NCBI GenBank assembly: GCA_964608495.1
Contig: CAZSOQ010000204.1
Span: 1-9,461 of the forward strand
Source of the DNA: JAKORR01 sp964608495
Lineage (GTDB): Bacteria; Armatimonadota; Zipacnadia; Zipacnadales; FEN-943
Length of the DNA: 9,461 nt
Direction of reading: 5' to 3'
Shown here: positions 1 through 8,110 of the stretch, piece by piece
Layout: every line of letters starts with the position of its first letter
Numbering within the stretch: position 1 is the first letter of the stretch
Notes under the pieces: model-generated
Database searches by the model: none
Seen by the model: the letters and a program-made list of their open reading frames with translations, nothing else
What the model was told of the DNA's origin: nothing
Made by a program: the position numbers and the translations under genes

Positions 1-1192
1 GCCCCGGCCCCTCGGCCGCGTCCGCCGCCGGCGCCGTCTCCGAGGCCGCGTTGGGGAAGCTGAACAGCAGCGCCGTGGACAGGCTGCCCACCACCGACCC
101 CAGGTCCAGGTTGTCGTACTCCCGCAGCCCCAGCCCGAAGCGCCGGTTCACGTAGTACATGGTCACCGACGACGGGCTGGCGTTGACGCTGCAGTCGGCG
201 AAGGCGGGGTACACGCCGCCGATGATGCCTATCCGCGCTCCGAAGGTTGCCGGCGCCTTCACCTCCGGCAGAGCCATCAGGTCCACGCCGCCGCCCGTGG
301 CCTGCCGGACCGTCTCGCCCAGGTACACGTAGTTCCCGAAGCCGTAGTTCCAGTACCCCAGCCCCTCGCTGCAGTAGCCGTCGTCCGTGAAGCCGCGCAG
401 GAAGTTGCGCGAGTGCATCTCGGCGGCCACGACGACTTCGGCCCGCTCCTCCCGGGAGGGAAGCTGGGCCAGCGCCGCGCCCGTCACGCCCGCCAGGCAC
501 ACCGCGTTCCAGTTGTTCGTCGTCAGCGCCCACCAATTGGGCGCGCGCTCGCCCCGGATCATCGCCCGGTACGGCTCCAGCACCCGGCGGCTCACGTTCT
601 CGCGGATCGCCTCGCGCGTCGCCTCGGGCAGCCGCTCGCCCAGGAGGTAGTTGGCCAGCGCCAGCTCCCACGCCAGGGCCGACGACGCCAGGTCAATGTC
701 CACCGTCTTCCCTTCGAAGTTCGCCAGCGACCCGTCGTGCGCGGGCATGACCCACGTGCGCTCCGCGGCCAGAGCGTCCACGAGCGCCGCGATGGCCGGC
801 ACGAACCGGCCCTTGTCCTCGAGGCACTCGGCCAGCACCAGCGGCGCCAGGCGGCCTCGCCGCTGGCCCGACACCCGCTGCCAGCGCGTCCGATTGCCCG
901 TGCGCGAGAAGTCCAGGTACAGATCATCGGGCTGCTCGGGCAGCGGCTCGTTCAGGAGCTGCTCGGCGCGCCGCAGGATCCCCTGGTACGCGGCCTCGGC
1001 CGCCAGGGCTTCCCACGCGGCCCTGTCGCTTGCCGGCCTGCCCGGGCCACCGGGCTGCTCGGGCAGCAGACCGGCCACGTCCTTGATCCGCGCGGGGTCC
1101 AGGGGCGCCAGCGCCGCGTCAGCAGACGTCGCCGCGAGCAGCAGAATCGAGGCGAGAGCAATCACGCAGGTTGACGACATAGGCAGGCCCAT
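1..1192 (-). CDS. Heparinase II/III-family polysaccharide lyase, secreted, 3' end off the window
   Basis: Partial gene: 397 codons are visible and the C-terminus lies beyond position 1. Residues 1-26 form a signal peptide (hydrophobic IALASILLLAA, likely cleavage after SADA). The rest is the N-terminal alpha/alpha toroid of heparinase II/III-like lyases, with the family's signature segments NNWNAV (226-231) and EGLGYWNYG (276-284). By family knowledge these carry the catalytic Asn and the catalytic Tyr of the beta-elimination reaction that cleaves uronic-acid polysaccharides. The C-terminal beta-sheet domain, with the metal-site and further catalytic His, is not visible, so activity and PL family cannot be assigned. 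The ATG at 1192 was chosen because AAGGAG lies 9 nt upstream; an ATG at 1198 in another frame is too close and soon hits a stop. It follows the sialidase-SGNH gene by 61 bp, probably in one operon. Family confidence is high; substrate is unknown. Confidence 0.85.
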   Translation of the reverse strand, partial: MGLPMSSTCVIALASILLLAATSADAALAPLDPARIKDVAGLLPEQPGGPGRPASDRAAWEALAAEAAYQGILRRAEQLLNEPLPEQPDDLYLDFSRTGNRTRWQRVSGQRRGRLAPLVLAECLEDKGRFVPAIAALVDALAAERTWVMPAHDGSLANFEGKTVDIDLASSALAWELALANYLLGERLPEATREAIRENVSRRVLEPYRAMIRGERAPNWWALTTNNWNAVCLAGVTGAALAQLPSREERAEVVVAAEMHSRNFLRGFTDDGYCSEGLGYWNYGFGNYVYLGETVRQATGGGVDLMALPEVKAPATFGARIGIIGGVYPAFADCSVNASPSSVTMYYVNRRFGLGLREYDNLDLGSVVGSLSTALLFSFPNAASETAPAADAAEGPG

Positions 1193-1201
1193 CTCCCATT
1201 G

Positions 1202-1207
1202 CTCCTT
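1202..1207 (-). promoter_or_regulatory. Ribosome binding site of the heparinase II/III-like gene
   Basis: AAGGAG on the minus strand with a 9-nt spacer to the ATG at 1192. It excludes the competing ATG at 1198 (3-nt spacer, different frame) and the internal Met at 1180 (21-nt spacer). Confidence 0.7.
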
Positions 1208-1253
1208 CTCGCGGGCTCGAGGCCTGGCCGCCCACTTCCCCGGCGCGGCCCGG

Positions 1254-3055
1254 TCATCGCTCGTGTCCGGGCGGCCCCAGGCCTTCCAGTTCGCCCACCA
1301 GCAGCCGGGCCACCAGCTCGTGCCCCGCGGCGTTCGGGTGCATCCCGTCCAGCAGCAGTTCACCCACCGACCGCCCCTCCGCCGCGCCATGTTCCTCGAA
1401 GGCCCGATAGACGTCAACCAGCGCCACGCCCTCGGCCTCCGCCACTTCCCGCGCGCAGGCCGCGTAGTCTCGCAGCACCACGTTCAGCCCGTCCGGCGCC
1501 TCGGGCTCATAGGGCGGCTTGCCGTACAGCTTCCGCAGCTCGTCCGTCCAGCTCAGCGGGTTCGGCGTCATCAGCACCACGCGCGCCCCACGCGCCTTCA
1601 CCTCGCGCGCCAGGTACGCCAGGTTCTCGCGGTATCGCTCCCTCGCCACGCGCGGCTCGCTAGCCCCTCGCCACACGTCCACGGCCGCGTCGTTGATCCC
1701 GAACTGCACGATCACCACGTCCGGCTCCCGCGCGAGCACGTCCGCCTCGACACGAGCCCGCGCCGTCTCCGTCGTGTCCGACCCGAGGCCCGCGTTGACC
1801 ACCCGCACCGGCCGATCGCCGCCCCCGGCGCCCAGCTCCTCGCTCAGCAGGTCCGCGTACACGACCAGTGACCCTCGCGGCGCCGTCGTCGAGTCACCGA
1901 AGGCCACCACCGTGAAGGGCTTCACGCCCGTCGTCGCCCCCGCGGCATCCTCACCACCGACCAGGTCCGCTTCCCTCGCCGTCACGAGGTTGATCGTCCA
2001 CGACTTGCCCGCCACGAAGCTGATCCAGACCTCCCCCGGCCGGCGCTCGTGCATCTGCGGGTAGCAGAGCCGCTCACCCCGCGCGAACACGATCGGCTCG
2101 CCCCACGTCTGCCCCTCGTCCTCCGATAAGGCGATGGACAGCGCGTCCCGGAACCAGTCCGCGGGCAGGGCGGCCGAGGGGCTATGGGCCGCGGTGGGGT
2201 CGGCCCGCAGGACGCTCAGCGGCCGTGGCTGCTTGCCCGGCGTTAGCTGGTTCCACACCAGTGCCAGCCGCCCGCTCGCCAGCCGCCCGATGTACGCTGG
2301 GGAGCTGCTCGCCGCGATCCCGCTGGGCCGCAGCTCCCGCCACGTCAGCCCGTCGTCCCACGAGTAGGCTTCCCACAAGCGGTCCAGCCCCGTCCGCATC
2401 AGCATGTACAGCCGTCCGTCCCGCAGCTCGACGACGCTCCCCTCCATGATGCCGTCATGGTGCCCGTGCCCGCCCAGGTCCAGGATGTTGCTCCGGTGCC
2501 ACGTCTTCCCCTCNNNNNNNNNNNNNNNNNNNNNNNNNNNNNNNNNNNNNNNNNNNNNNNNNNNNNNNNNNNNNNNNNNNNNNNNNNNNNNNNNNNNNNN
2601 NNNNNNNNNNNNNCATCGAGGCTACGGATCGCCCACACGTCCAGGCGCGCCTGGGTCGCCTCGCCCTTCTCTTCGTCCCAGCGCCAGACCCAGTCCTCGA
2701 AATCCCGGTAGACCCAGAGGATTACACCGCCCCGCGTCCTCAGCGCCAGCCCGCACTCCAGGTCCTTCGTCAGGGCGCCCGGCCCAGGGCCCTCGTACAT
2801 CCGCCCCACTTCCCGCCAGGTCCTGCCGTCGTCCTCGCTCACGCGCACCCTTCCGCCGTCCACACTCGACAGGCCCATCAGCCCGCCGTCGTCCAGCCCG
2901 ATGAGCGCGCCCGCCGGCGTCCCCTGCGAGACCGGCGTGAAGCGCCGGTCCAGCCGGAAGCCCAGGTCGCCGCCGTCGGCGCGCGACGCGGCGTGCGACA
3001 CCGCCAGCACCAGCGGCGCGAGCAGCAGCATCTGCCAGAAGAGCTCAATCCGCAT
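1254..3055 (-). CDS. Secreted Asp-box (sialidase-like) propeller fused to SGNH/GDSL esterase, interrupted by assembly gap
   Basis: One gene read in two parts, 147 codons before and 419 codons after the N-run. Residues 1-26 are a signal peptide (hydrophobic LLLAPLVLAVSHA). The first domain is a BNR/Asp-box propeller: SEDDGRTW (73-80), a box split by the gap (SLD then EGKTW), SWDDGLTW and SEDEGQTW (51-58 and 130-137 after the gap), and a degenerate SFVAGKSW (165-172). SPAYIGRLASGRLALVWNQ resembles the BNR_2 group often annotated exo-alpha-sialidase. I see no FRIP motif and cannot place the GH33 Arg triad, so sialidase activity is unproven. The second domain is an SGNH hydrolase with all blocks: GDS (Ser codon 1892-1890), NAGLGSDTT, FGIND and DGMHP, so an active carbohydrate O-acyl esterase is likely. 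The two halves are out of frame across the 100 N, as expected from a placeholder gap. The start at 3055 has AGGAGG 12 nt upstream, a slightly long spacer. The downstream neighbour is a polysaccharide lyase gene. Confidence 0.82.
2514..2613. other. Scaffold gap of exactly 100 N
   Basis: A run of exactly 100 N inside the sialidase-SGNH gene. The round length suggests a placeholder rather than a measured size. The flanking coding frames do not match across it, and both flanks end within a partial Asp-box, so the true gap may be very small or even a short overlap. Confidence 0.97.
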
Positions 3056-3122
3056 GGCTCCCTGCCCCCTCCTGTGCCGGACGGTCCGCGTCCACCGCTG
3101 GTCCGCGCGCCGGCGCCGGGAC

Positions 3123-6100
3123 CTACTCCCCAGGCTTCACGAGCCGCACCCACTCTAGCTCGGCCGTGCAGGGCGCGGACCCGAAGTCCAGCCGTATCTG
3201 GTTGACCAGGCCGGTCCATTCCGCGTGGTCGCTCATGTCCAGGCGCACCTCGTGGAACTGGCCATCCGCCGGGACCTCGAAGCTCCGGCTCCGCTCGGGC
3301 GCGAAGCCGCCGCGCGCGTTCGCGAAGAAGAGCTGGCCCCCCGGCTTGGTGACCCGTACGCGGAACACGACCTCGGGGTACTCCGCCGCCGGCGCGCTCA
3401 TCCTCGGTGACGCGATGTAGGGGTCGGGCCCCGTCACCGTCACGATCAGCTTCCCCTCGCGTACCTCCAGCGGGTCCACGTCGTGGGCCGGCGTCCACCC
3501 CTCGGCGTTCCCCTCAGCGTCGAACTCCCAGCCCGGCGGCCGAAGCTCCGACTTGATCGGCCTCACCGGCGACAGGCTCACCCGCCGCGCCTCGGCCCCG
3601 TACCTCAGCTTCAGCGTCACGCACCCGGGCCCCTCGTCGTACGACCACCCCTCGTCCTCCTCCACGGGCTCGGCGCAGCGCGCCAGCGGTTGCCCGTCCA
3701 CCAGCACGACCCGCGGCTCGGCCATGGGCATGATCACCGTGTACGACGTGTACCCGGCATCGTAGCGCAGGCTTAGCTCCAGCCTGTCACCGCTCACGCG
3801 GGCGTCGGACACAAGCTGGGCCGCGGTGATGCTCACCGGCTTGCCCTCGCACAGCACCACTTCCGTGCGCGTCCCTGTCGGCACGCCCAGCAGATCGAGG
3901 CTGTTGGTCATGATCCGCCCGGGCGCCAGCATGCACACCGTGCACTCGATGTCCTTGATGACATCCCAGTTGTCGGTGTAGGTGCCCCGGTCGGCCTCGC
4001 GGGTGCTCTGCTGGTTGATCCCCGAGATGGTCACCATCTCCGCGAAGTGCCGCCAGGGCAGCGTGTCGTCGCACCGCGCCAGATCCAGCAGCACCCGCGC
4101 CCACTCCAGTCCGTTCCACTGCACGGGCCGCGCGAACCAGCTCCCCGTATAGAAGCTCGCCCCGAAGACCGCGATGGAGCCGCCCTTCATCAGATCGCGC
4201 TGCTCCGGCGCTTGCCACAGGTACACGAAGGGCACGCCGGTCCGCGCCCAGTACACGGCCCGCTCCAGCAGCGCCCGGTCACCCGTGAGCTTGTACCCCA
4301 TCAGGTACGCTTCGCACGCGTTCGCCGACGCCAGGATGTCGGGCGTGTGCACGGGCACCTCCCACACCTGGGACGCCCGCGGCACTTTGAACCGCTCCAT
4401 GAACTTCAGCGTCCTCAGGCCCGCCTGCAGCGGCTCGGCGTCGCCCGTCAACAGCGCCGTCTGCAGCAGCGAGCGCACCTCGCGGGCGCAGATCCCCACG
4501 GCCGTCGAGCCACGCTGGCCCAGGGCCTCCAGGCGGGACTCGGCCGGCATGAAGGCATAGCCCCCGTCGGCCGGCGCCAGGGACGCCTCGATCCGTCCGG
4601 CCGCCACCCGGTCCGCCAGGGACCTGCACGGCGACCCGAAGTGGTGCAGCGCGAAGCCCAGGTCGCCCCTGTCCGCCAGCTCCAGGCCCTTCTGCTGCAG
4701 CCCCGCGGCGAAGTCGCGCTCCGCCAGCCGCCGCGAGTCCACCAGGTAGCTCAAAGCCACGCCCTGACTGCGGCCCGGCGCCCAGCCGATCACTCCCATC
4801 CAGCCCTTCGCACTCTCGACCCACAGCACGTCCTCGTAGCACCTCAGGCTCAGGGCCACGGTGTCCTCGTAGCTGCGCGCCTTCGGCGGCAGAGCCGGGA
4901 CACCGTAGCGGTCCAGGTACAGGTCCACGCACCGCAGCACCTCGGACGGCGCCTCGGCATACATCGCCGCCTGCAGCGTCAGCTTGCCTCCCGCCTTCAG
5001 CTCGTAGGGCGTCGTCGCCGCCAGCTCGTTCGGCTCCACCCAGTCCGGTACCGAGGGCAGGTACAGGCCCAGCAGGTGGTTCGCGTGCCCCTCCACGAAG
5101 TTCGGCGACGCGAAGACCGCCGTCGGCTTCTGGTGCTCGCCGTCCCACCGCTGCAGCGGGTCCCACATCAGCCCCACGATCGCCCCGTCCTTCTCTATCG
5201 CCATGCTCGGCACCGTTACCGTGTTCGGATGCGGCGCGAACCGCACGTTCCTCGGCGGCGCGATGTCCAGCGTGCTCGACGACCGCTCCCCCGCCACCAG
5301 GTACTCGCTCCCGGGGAACAGCGCCAGGTCCTGCTCGTCCCCGAAGGACCCTTCCCCGGCCCACAGCCACGGCCCGCGGAAGGCCCCTATCGCCAGATCC
5401 CGGTCCGCCGACAGCTCGTACCTGGCCTCGATGTACGACTTGCCCTTCTTCAGCGCCAGGTCCACCCTCAGCGTCACCCGGGCGGGCCCCACGGTCGTCT
5501 GGCCCGTCAGGGTCAGGGTGGCTCGCGCCTCGTCGCCCGAGGCCCTGGCCTGCGTGGCCGCCAGGCTGACCATCCCCTCCGAGCCTGCCACGCTCAGGGA
5601 GGCCAGGCTCGGCAGCACCGCCATGGGCCGCGCCTTGCCGCCCTCCATCGCGTCCAGACGCCCCCGGGCGAAGCCCTCTTCCCCTCGTACGAGGGTCAGG
5701 CGCACGCGGTCGTTCCCCAGCCAGGCCGCCTGGTCGCTCACGCCTGCGCGGGGAGTCGCGCTCGCGGCCAGGGTCGGGAAGGGACGCGAGGCCACGATGT
5801 CCGTGCGTGCCTGCAGGCCCTCGGGGCCCTCCAGCACGAAGGCGGCCGGGCCCTCGGCCGTCGCCTCATAGGTCCACGTCACCCGGGCCGTCGCGCCCGG
5901 GGCGAGGCGCGGGATAGCTATGCTCGCGACGCCGGTGAGGGTGGCCTTGCCCGAGGCCACGCGGGCCGTCAGCCGCGCGTCGCGCAGCTCCTCGCCGCCC
6001 CTGTTCTCGACGCTCGCCACCAGCAGCCCCGTCTGCCCGAGGGTCGTCAGGGCGTCGCGCGCCGCGAAGGACACCAGCCGCAGCGCCGCCGGGCCCAGGG

Positions 6101-7016
6101 GCTTCGCCGAGAGCTCCAGTCGCTTGAGCGTCACCGTCGTGCCCGCCTCACCGTCGAAGGCAAGCTGCAGGCGCTTCACCTCGCCGGCGAACATGGGGTT
6201 GGTGGCAAGGGGCAGGTTGATGGCGAGGCTGCCGGCGGGCGCGTCGAAGGACGCCATGTTGCACGCCGCGAAGTTGCCGTCATCCGTCGAGGACCAGTAC
6301 AGGCCCCCCGTCACCGGTCTCGTGGCCTCAAGCTGCACGTAGGCGTACCGGTAGTCCGCGGCGCTCAGGCTGACGGCCGGCCCGATGAGCACGGCTCTCT
6401 CGGCCGTGAGCGTCGTGCTCGTGCCCCGGGGCGAGCAGGCGATGTGCGTGCCCCCCGCCGCGGCGATCCAGCCCCCGGCCCCGGCGGTCAGGTCCCACGA
6501 CGGGCTGGCGGCATCGTGCTCGCTGCGCTGGCCCTGGACGACCCGCACGTGGTCAATCTCGATGCTGCCCTCGCCGGGCGGGTCCAGACGCAGGCGGCTC
6601 ACCCGTCCCTGCCACAGCGGGTAGACGTGGTAGGTGTGCCACTCGTTGTCCGGGACGCAGGGGAAGCCCCGCTCCTTGCCCCCCACGAAGCCGGCGTCCG
6701 CCCCAGCCGTCGTGTCGGCCCAGAAGAACTCGGCAGACTCGCCCGAGTCGTGCCTCATGCGCACCTCGATGTACTGGAAGTCGTTGCACTCGAGATCGAA
6801 GGACTGCCCGCTGGAGGCGTGCATGTACGGATCGCCGTCGGTGACGGTGGTCTTCAGCACTCCGCCCTGCACGACGAAGGGCGCCAGGGAGTGCGCCGGG
6901 AACCAGCCCTCGGCGTCGCCGTCGGTGTTGAACTCCCACTGGACGAGCACGTCCTGGGCAAGGGCCATCGGCACCAGCAGCATCAGGCAGGTCGAGATAA
7001 GGGCGAGACGCTTCAT
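3123..7016 (-). CDS. Large secreted multi-domain protein, putative carbohydrate-active enzyme with three jelly-roll-like modules
   Basis: A 1297-residue protein that I do not recognise as a named family. Residues 1-20 are a signal peptide (KRLALISTCLMLLVPMALA, cleavage before QDV). Two beta-sandwich, carbohydrate-binding-like modules follow (about 26-161 and 173-303), then an Ig/CARDB-like beta domain (about 314-410) with the phrase ASVENRGGEEL. A beta-rich region (about 425-690) resembles the supersandwich that precedes toroid domains in many glycosidases and lyases. An alpha-helical region (about 690-1045) contains WEVPVHTPDILASANACEAY and looks like an (alpha/alpha) toroid. A small beta-rich cap (about 1048-1155) and a third module (1162-1293) end the chain. 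The first and last modules are clearly homologous: WEF...AEGW.PAH...DPY. The start at 7016 was chosen over an ATG at 7043 because AGGAGG lies 7 nt upstream and the signal peptide begins there. It is first in a probable operon with an esterase fusion and a lyase, so a role in polysaccharide breakdown is inferred; catalytic residues cannot be named. Confidence 0.8.
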   Translation of the reverse strand: MKRLALISTCLMLLVPMALAQDVLVQWEFNTDGDAEGWFPAHSLAPFVVQGGVLKTTVTDGDPYMHASSGQSFDLECNDFQYIEVRMRHDSGESAEFFWADTTAGADAGFVGGKERGFPCVPDNEWHTYHVYPLWQGRVSRLRLDPPGEGSIEIDHVRVVQGQRSEHDAASPSWDLTAGAGGWIAAAGGTHIACSPRGTSTTLTAERAVLIGPAVSLSAADYRYAYVQLEATRPVTGGLYWSSTDDGNFAACNMASFDAPAGSLAINLPLATNPMFAGEVKRLQLAFDGEAGTTVTLKRLELSAKPLGPAALRLVSFAARDALTTLGQTGLLVASVENRGGEELRDARLTARVASGKATLTGVASIAIPRLAPGATARVTWTYEATAEGPAAFVLEGPEGLQARTDIVASRPFPTLAASATPRAGVSDQAAWLGNDRVRLTLVRGEEGFARGRLDAMEGGKARPMAVLPSLASLSVAGSEGMVSLAATQARASGDEARATLTLTGQTTVGPARVTLRVDLALKKGKSYIEARYELSADRDLAIGAFRGPWLWAGEGSFGDEQDLALFPGSEYLVAGERSSSTLDIAPPRNVRFAPHPNTVTVPSMAIEKDGAIVGLMWDPLQRWDGEHQKPTAVFASPNFVEGHANHLLGLYLPSVPDWVEPNELAATTPYELKAGGKLTLQAAMYAEAPSEVLRCVDLYLDRYGVPALPPKARSYEDTVALSLRCYEDVLWVESAKGWMGVIGWAPGRSQGVALSYLVDSRRLAERDFAAGLQQKGLELADRGDLGFALHHFGSPCRSLADRVAAGRIEASLAPADGGYAFMPAESRLEALGQRGSTAVGICAREVRSLLQTALLTGDAEPLQAGLRTLKFMERFKVPRASQVWEVPVHTPDILASANACEAYLMGYKLTGDRALLERAVYWARTGVPFVYLWQAPEQRDLMKGGSIAVFGASFYTGSWFARPVQWNGLEWARVLLDLARCDDTLPWRHFAEMVTISGINQQSTREADRGTYTDNWDVIKDIECTVCMLAPGRIMTNSLDLLGVPTGTRTEVVLCEGKPVSITAAQLVSDARVSGDRLELSLRYDAGYTSYTVIMPMAEPRVVLVDGQPLARCAEPVEEDEGWSYDEGPGCVTLKLRYGAEARRVSLSPVRPIKSELRPPGWEFDAEGNAEGWTPAHDVDPLEVREGKLIVTVTGPDPYIASPRMSAPAAEYPEVVFRVRVTKPGGQLFFANARGGFAPERSRSFEVPADGQFHEVRLDMSDHAEWTGLVNQIRLDFGSAPCTAELEWVRLVKPGE

Positions 7017-7023
7017 CGTCGGT

Positions 7024-7029
7024 CCTCCT
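7024..7029 (-). promoter_or_regulatory. Ribosome binding site of the 1297-residue protein
   Basis: A perfect AGGAGG on the minus strand, 7 nt upstream of the ATG at 7016. It fixes the start there instead of the in-frame ATG at 7043, which would put nine extra residues before the signal peptide. Confidence 0.85.
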
Positions 7030-7260
7030 GTGTGCCCGGCCACGGGAGCCTGCGCGCCGGGCCTGCGAGCTTCCCTGCGGGCCGGGTGGAAGGTTCAGTG
7101 ACGGCAGGGCGCCTCCTGCCCGCCCGGGGGGAGTGTCGGACGCGGGCTTGCGGCTTCGCGGCGCGCCACGAGCGGAGGCATGGTGGCGGCACCCGCGCGC
7201 TGCTATGCTTGCTCAAACCGCCGCGGCCTGGCGGACGCAGGCGCGGCGCCCCGCGGCCCC

Positions 7261-7266
7261 AAGGAG
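7261..7266 (+). promoter_or_regulatory. Ribosome binding site of the methyltransferase gene
   Basis: AAGGAG with a 7-nt spacer (7267-7273) to a GTG at 7274. It decides the start: the frame stays open upstream to a GTG at 7133, but that stretch encodes an Arg/Ala-rich leader with no family resemblance. Confidence 0.75.
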
Positions 7267-7273
7267 ACTCTCA

Positions 7274-8104
7274 GTGACAGACGCCGGCGAGGATCGAGCA
7301 TCGCCGGGCTGGGACCCGGCGGACTACCACCGCCACTCCTCGGCCCAGCTATCCTGGGCCCGGGACCTGATCGCCAAGCTCGCCCTGCAGGGACACGAGC
7401 GCGTGCTGGACGTGGGGTGCGGCGACGGCAAGGTCACCGTGCTGCTGGCTGAGCTGGTGCCCCACGGCTCGGTGGTGGGGGTGGACAACTCGGGAGAGAT
7501 GGTGAGCTTCGCCCGAAGCAGCTTCCCGCCGGGGCGGGCGCCCAACGTCGAGTTCCGGCTCATGGACGCGTGGGAGCTGGCCTTCGACGCCGAGTTCGAC
7601 GTGGTGTTCTCGAACGCGACCCTCCACTGGGCCCGAGACCACCGGCCCGTGCTGCGGGGCATCGCTCAGAGCCTGAGGCCCGGAGGCCGGTGCCTGCTGC
7701 AGATGGGCGGGCGCGGCAACGCCGCCGGAGTGCTCGCGGCGCTGGACGCCCTCATGGCCACCGATCGCTGGGCGCCCCACTTCCACGGCTTCAGCTTCCC
7801 CTACGGCTTCCACGGCCCCGAGGAGTACCGGGAGTGGCTGGCCCAGGCGGGGCTGCGCCCGCGTCGTGTCGAGCTGATCCCCAGGGACATGGTGCAGGCC
7901 GGGCGCGAGGGGCTGGCCGGGTGGGTGCGCACGACGTGGATGCCCTACACCCAGCGCCTGCCCGAACCCTTGCGCGAGACCTTCGTCGCGGAGATCGTCG
8001 AGGAGTACCTGCGCCGCCGTCCCCCGGACGAGGACGGCAGCGTGCACGTCGCCATGGTGCGGCTCGAGGTCGAGGCCGACAAGCCCGTCGGCCACGGGAG
8101 ATGA
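7274..8104 (+). CDS. Class I SAM-dependent methyltransferase, trans-aconitate 2-methyltransferase-like
   Basis: A 276-residue cytoplasmic protein with a complete Rossmann-fold methyltransferase core: motif I VLDVGCGDGKVT (44-55), post-I acidic VVGVD (67-71), motif II FDVVFSNATLHWA (108-120) and motif III LRPGGRCLL (134-142). The opening WDPADYHRHSSAQ and the C-terminal WVRTTWMPYTQRLPEPLRE resemble proteins annotated as trans-aconitate methyltransferase, where this region forms the substrate cap. The group is broad and also contains BioC-like and ubiquinone-type enzymes, so the acceptor is not known. GTG at 7274 is the start, set by AAGGAG 7 nt upstream. The stop lies 6 bp before the start of the UROD-like gene, so the two are almost certainly co-transcribed and perhaps translationally coupled. 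Methyltransferase identity is secure; the Tam-like assignment is tentative. Confidence 0.9.
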   Translation: MTDAGEDRASPGWDPADYHRHSSAQLSWARDLIAKLALQGHERVLDVGCGDGKVTVLLAELVPHGSVVGVDNSGEMVSFARSSFPPGRAPNVEFRLMDAWELAFDAEFDVVFSNATLHWARDHRPVLRGIAQSLRPGGRCLLQMGGRGNAAGVLAALDALMATDRWAPHFHGFSFPYGFHGPEEYREWLAQAGLRPRRVELIPRDMVQAGREGLAGWVRTTWMPYTQRLPEPLRETFVAEIVEEYLRRRPPDEDGSVHVAMVRLEVEADKPVGHGR

Positions 8105-8110
8105 TCGCCG

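Larger units (their letters stand above)
7017..7273. promoter_or_regulatory. Divergent intergenic region, presumed promoters of both operons
   Basis: This 257-bp region separates the start of the minus-strand locus from the start of the plus-strand methyltransferase, so promoters for both should lie here. No convincing -35/-10 pair is visible; TATGCT at 7204-7209 is a weak plus-strand -10 candidate without a good -35. Two inverted repeats are present: GCCCGGC/GCCGGGC (7034-7040 and 7056-7062), just upstream of the minus-strand ribosome binding site, and GGCAGG/CCTGCC (7103-7108 and 7115-7120). In such GC-rich DNA both may be chance. Confidence 0.4.

Noticed and set aside
651..1871. A 406-codon plus-strand frame across the heparinase and SGNH genes
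   Set aside because: It crosses the boundary of two well-supported minus-strand genes, and its product is Arg/Ser/Ala-rich without domain resemblance.
2899..3498. A minus-strand open frame overlapping the end of the large gene and the start of the sialidase-SGNH gene
   Set aside because: It is out of frame with both genes, with Gly/Arg-rich composition typical of a shadow.
7133..7273. A 47-residue upstream extension of the methyltransferase
   Set aside because: It is an Arg/Ala-rich stretch without family similarity. The GTG at 7274 has an AAGGAG at ideal spacing and begins the conserved part of the protein.
4047..7277. A 1076-codon open frame on the plus strand opposite the large secreted gene
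   Set aside because: Its product is dominated by Arg, Gln, His and Pro with no recognisable domain, while the opposite strand has a signal peptide, ribosome binding site and structured domains. It is an antisense shadow caused by GC-rich codon bias.
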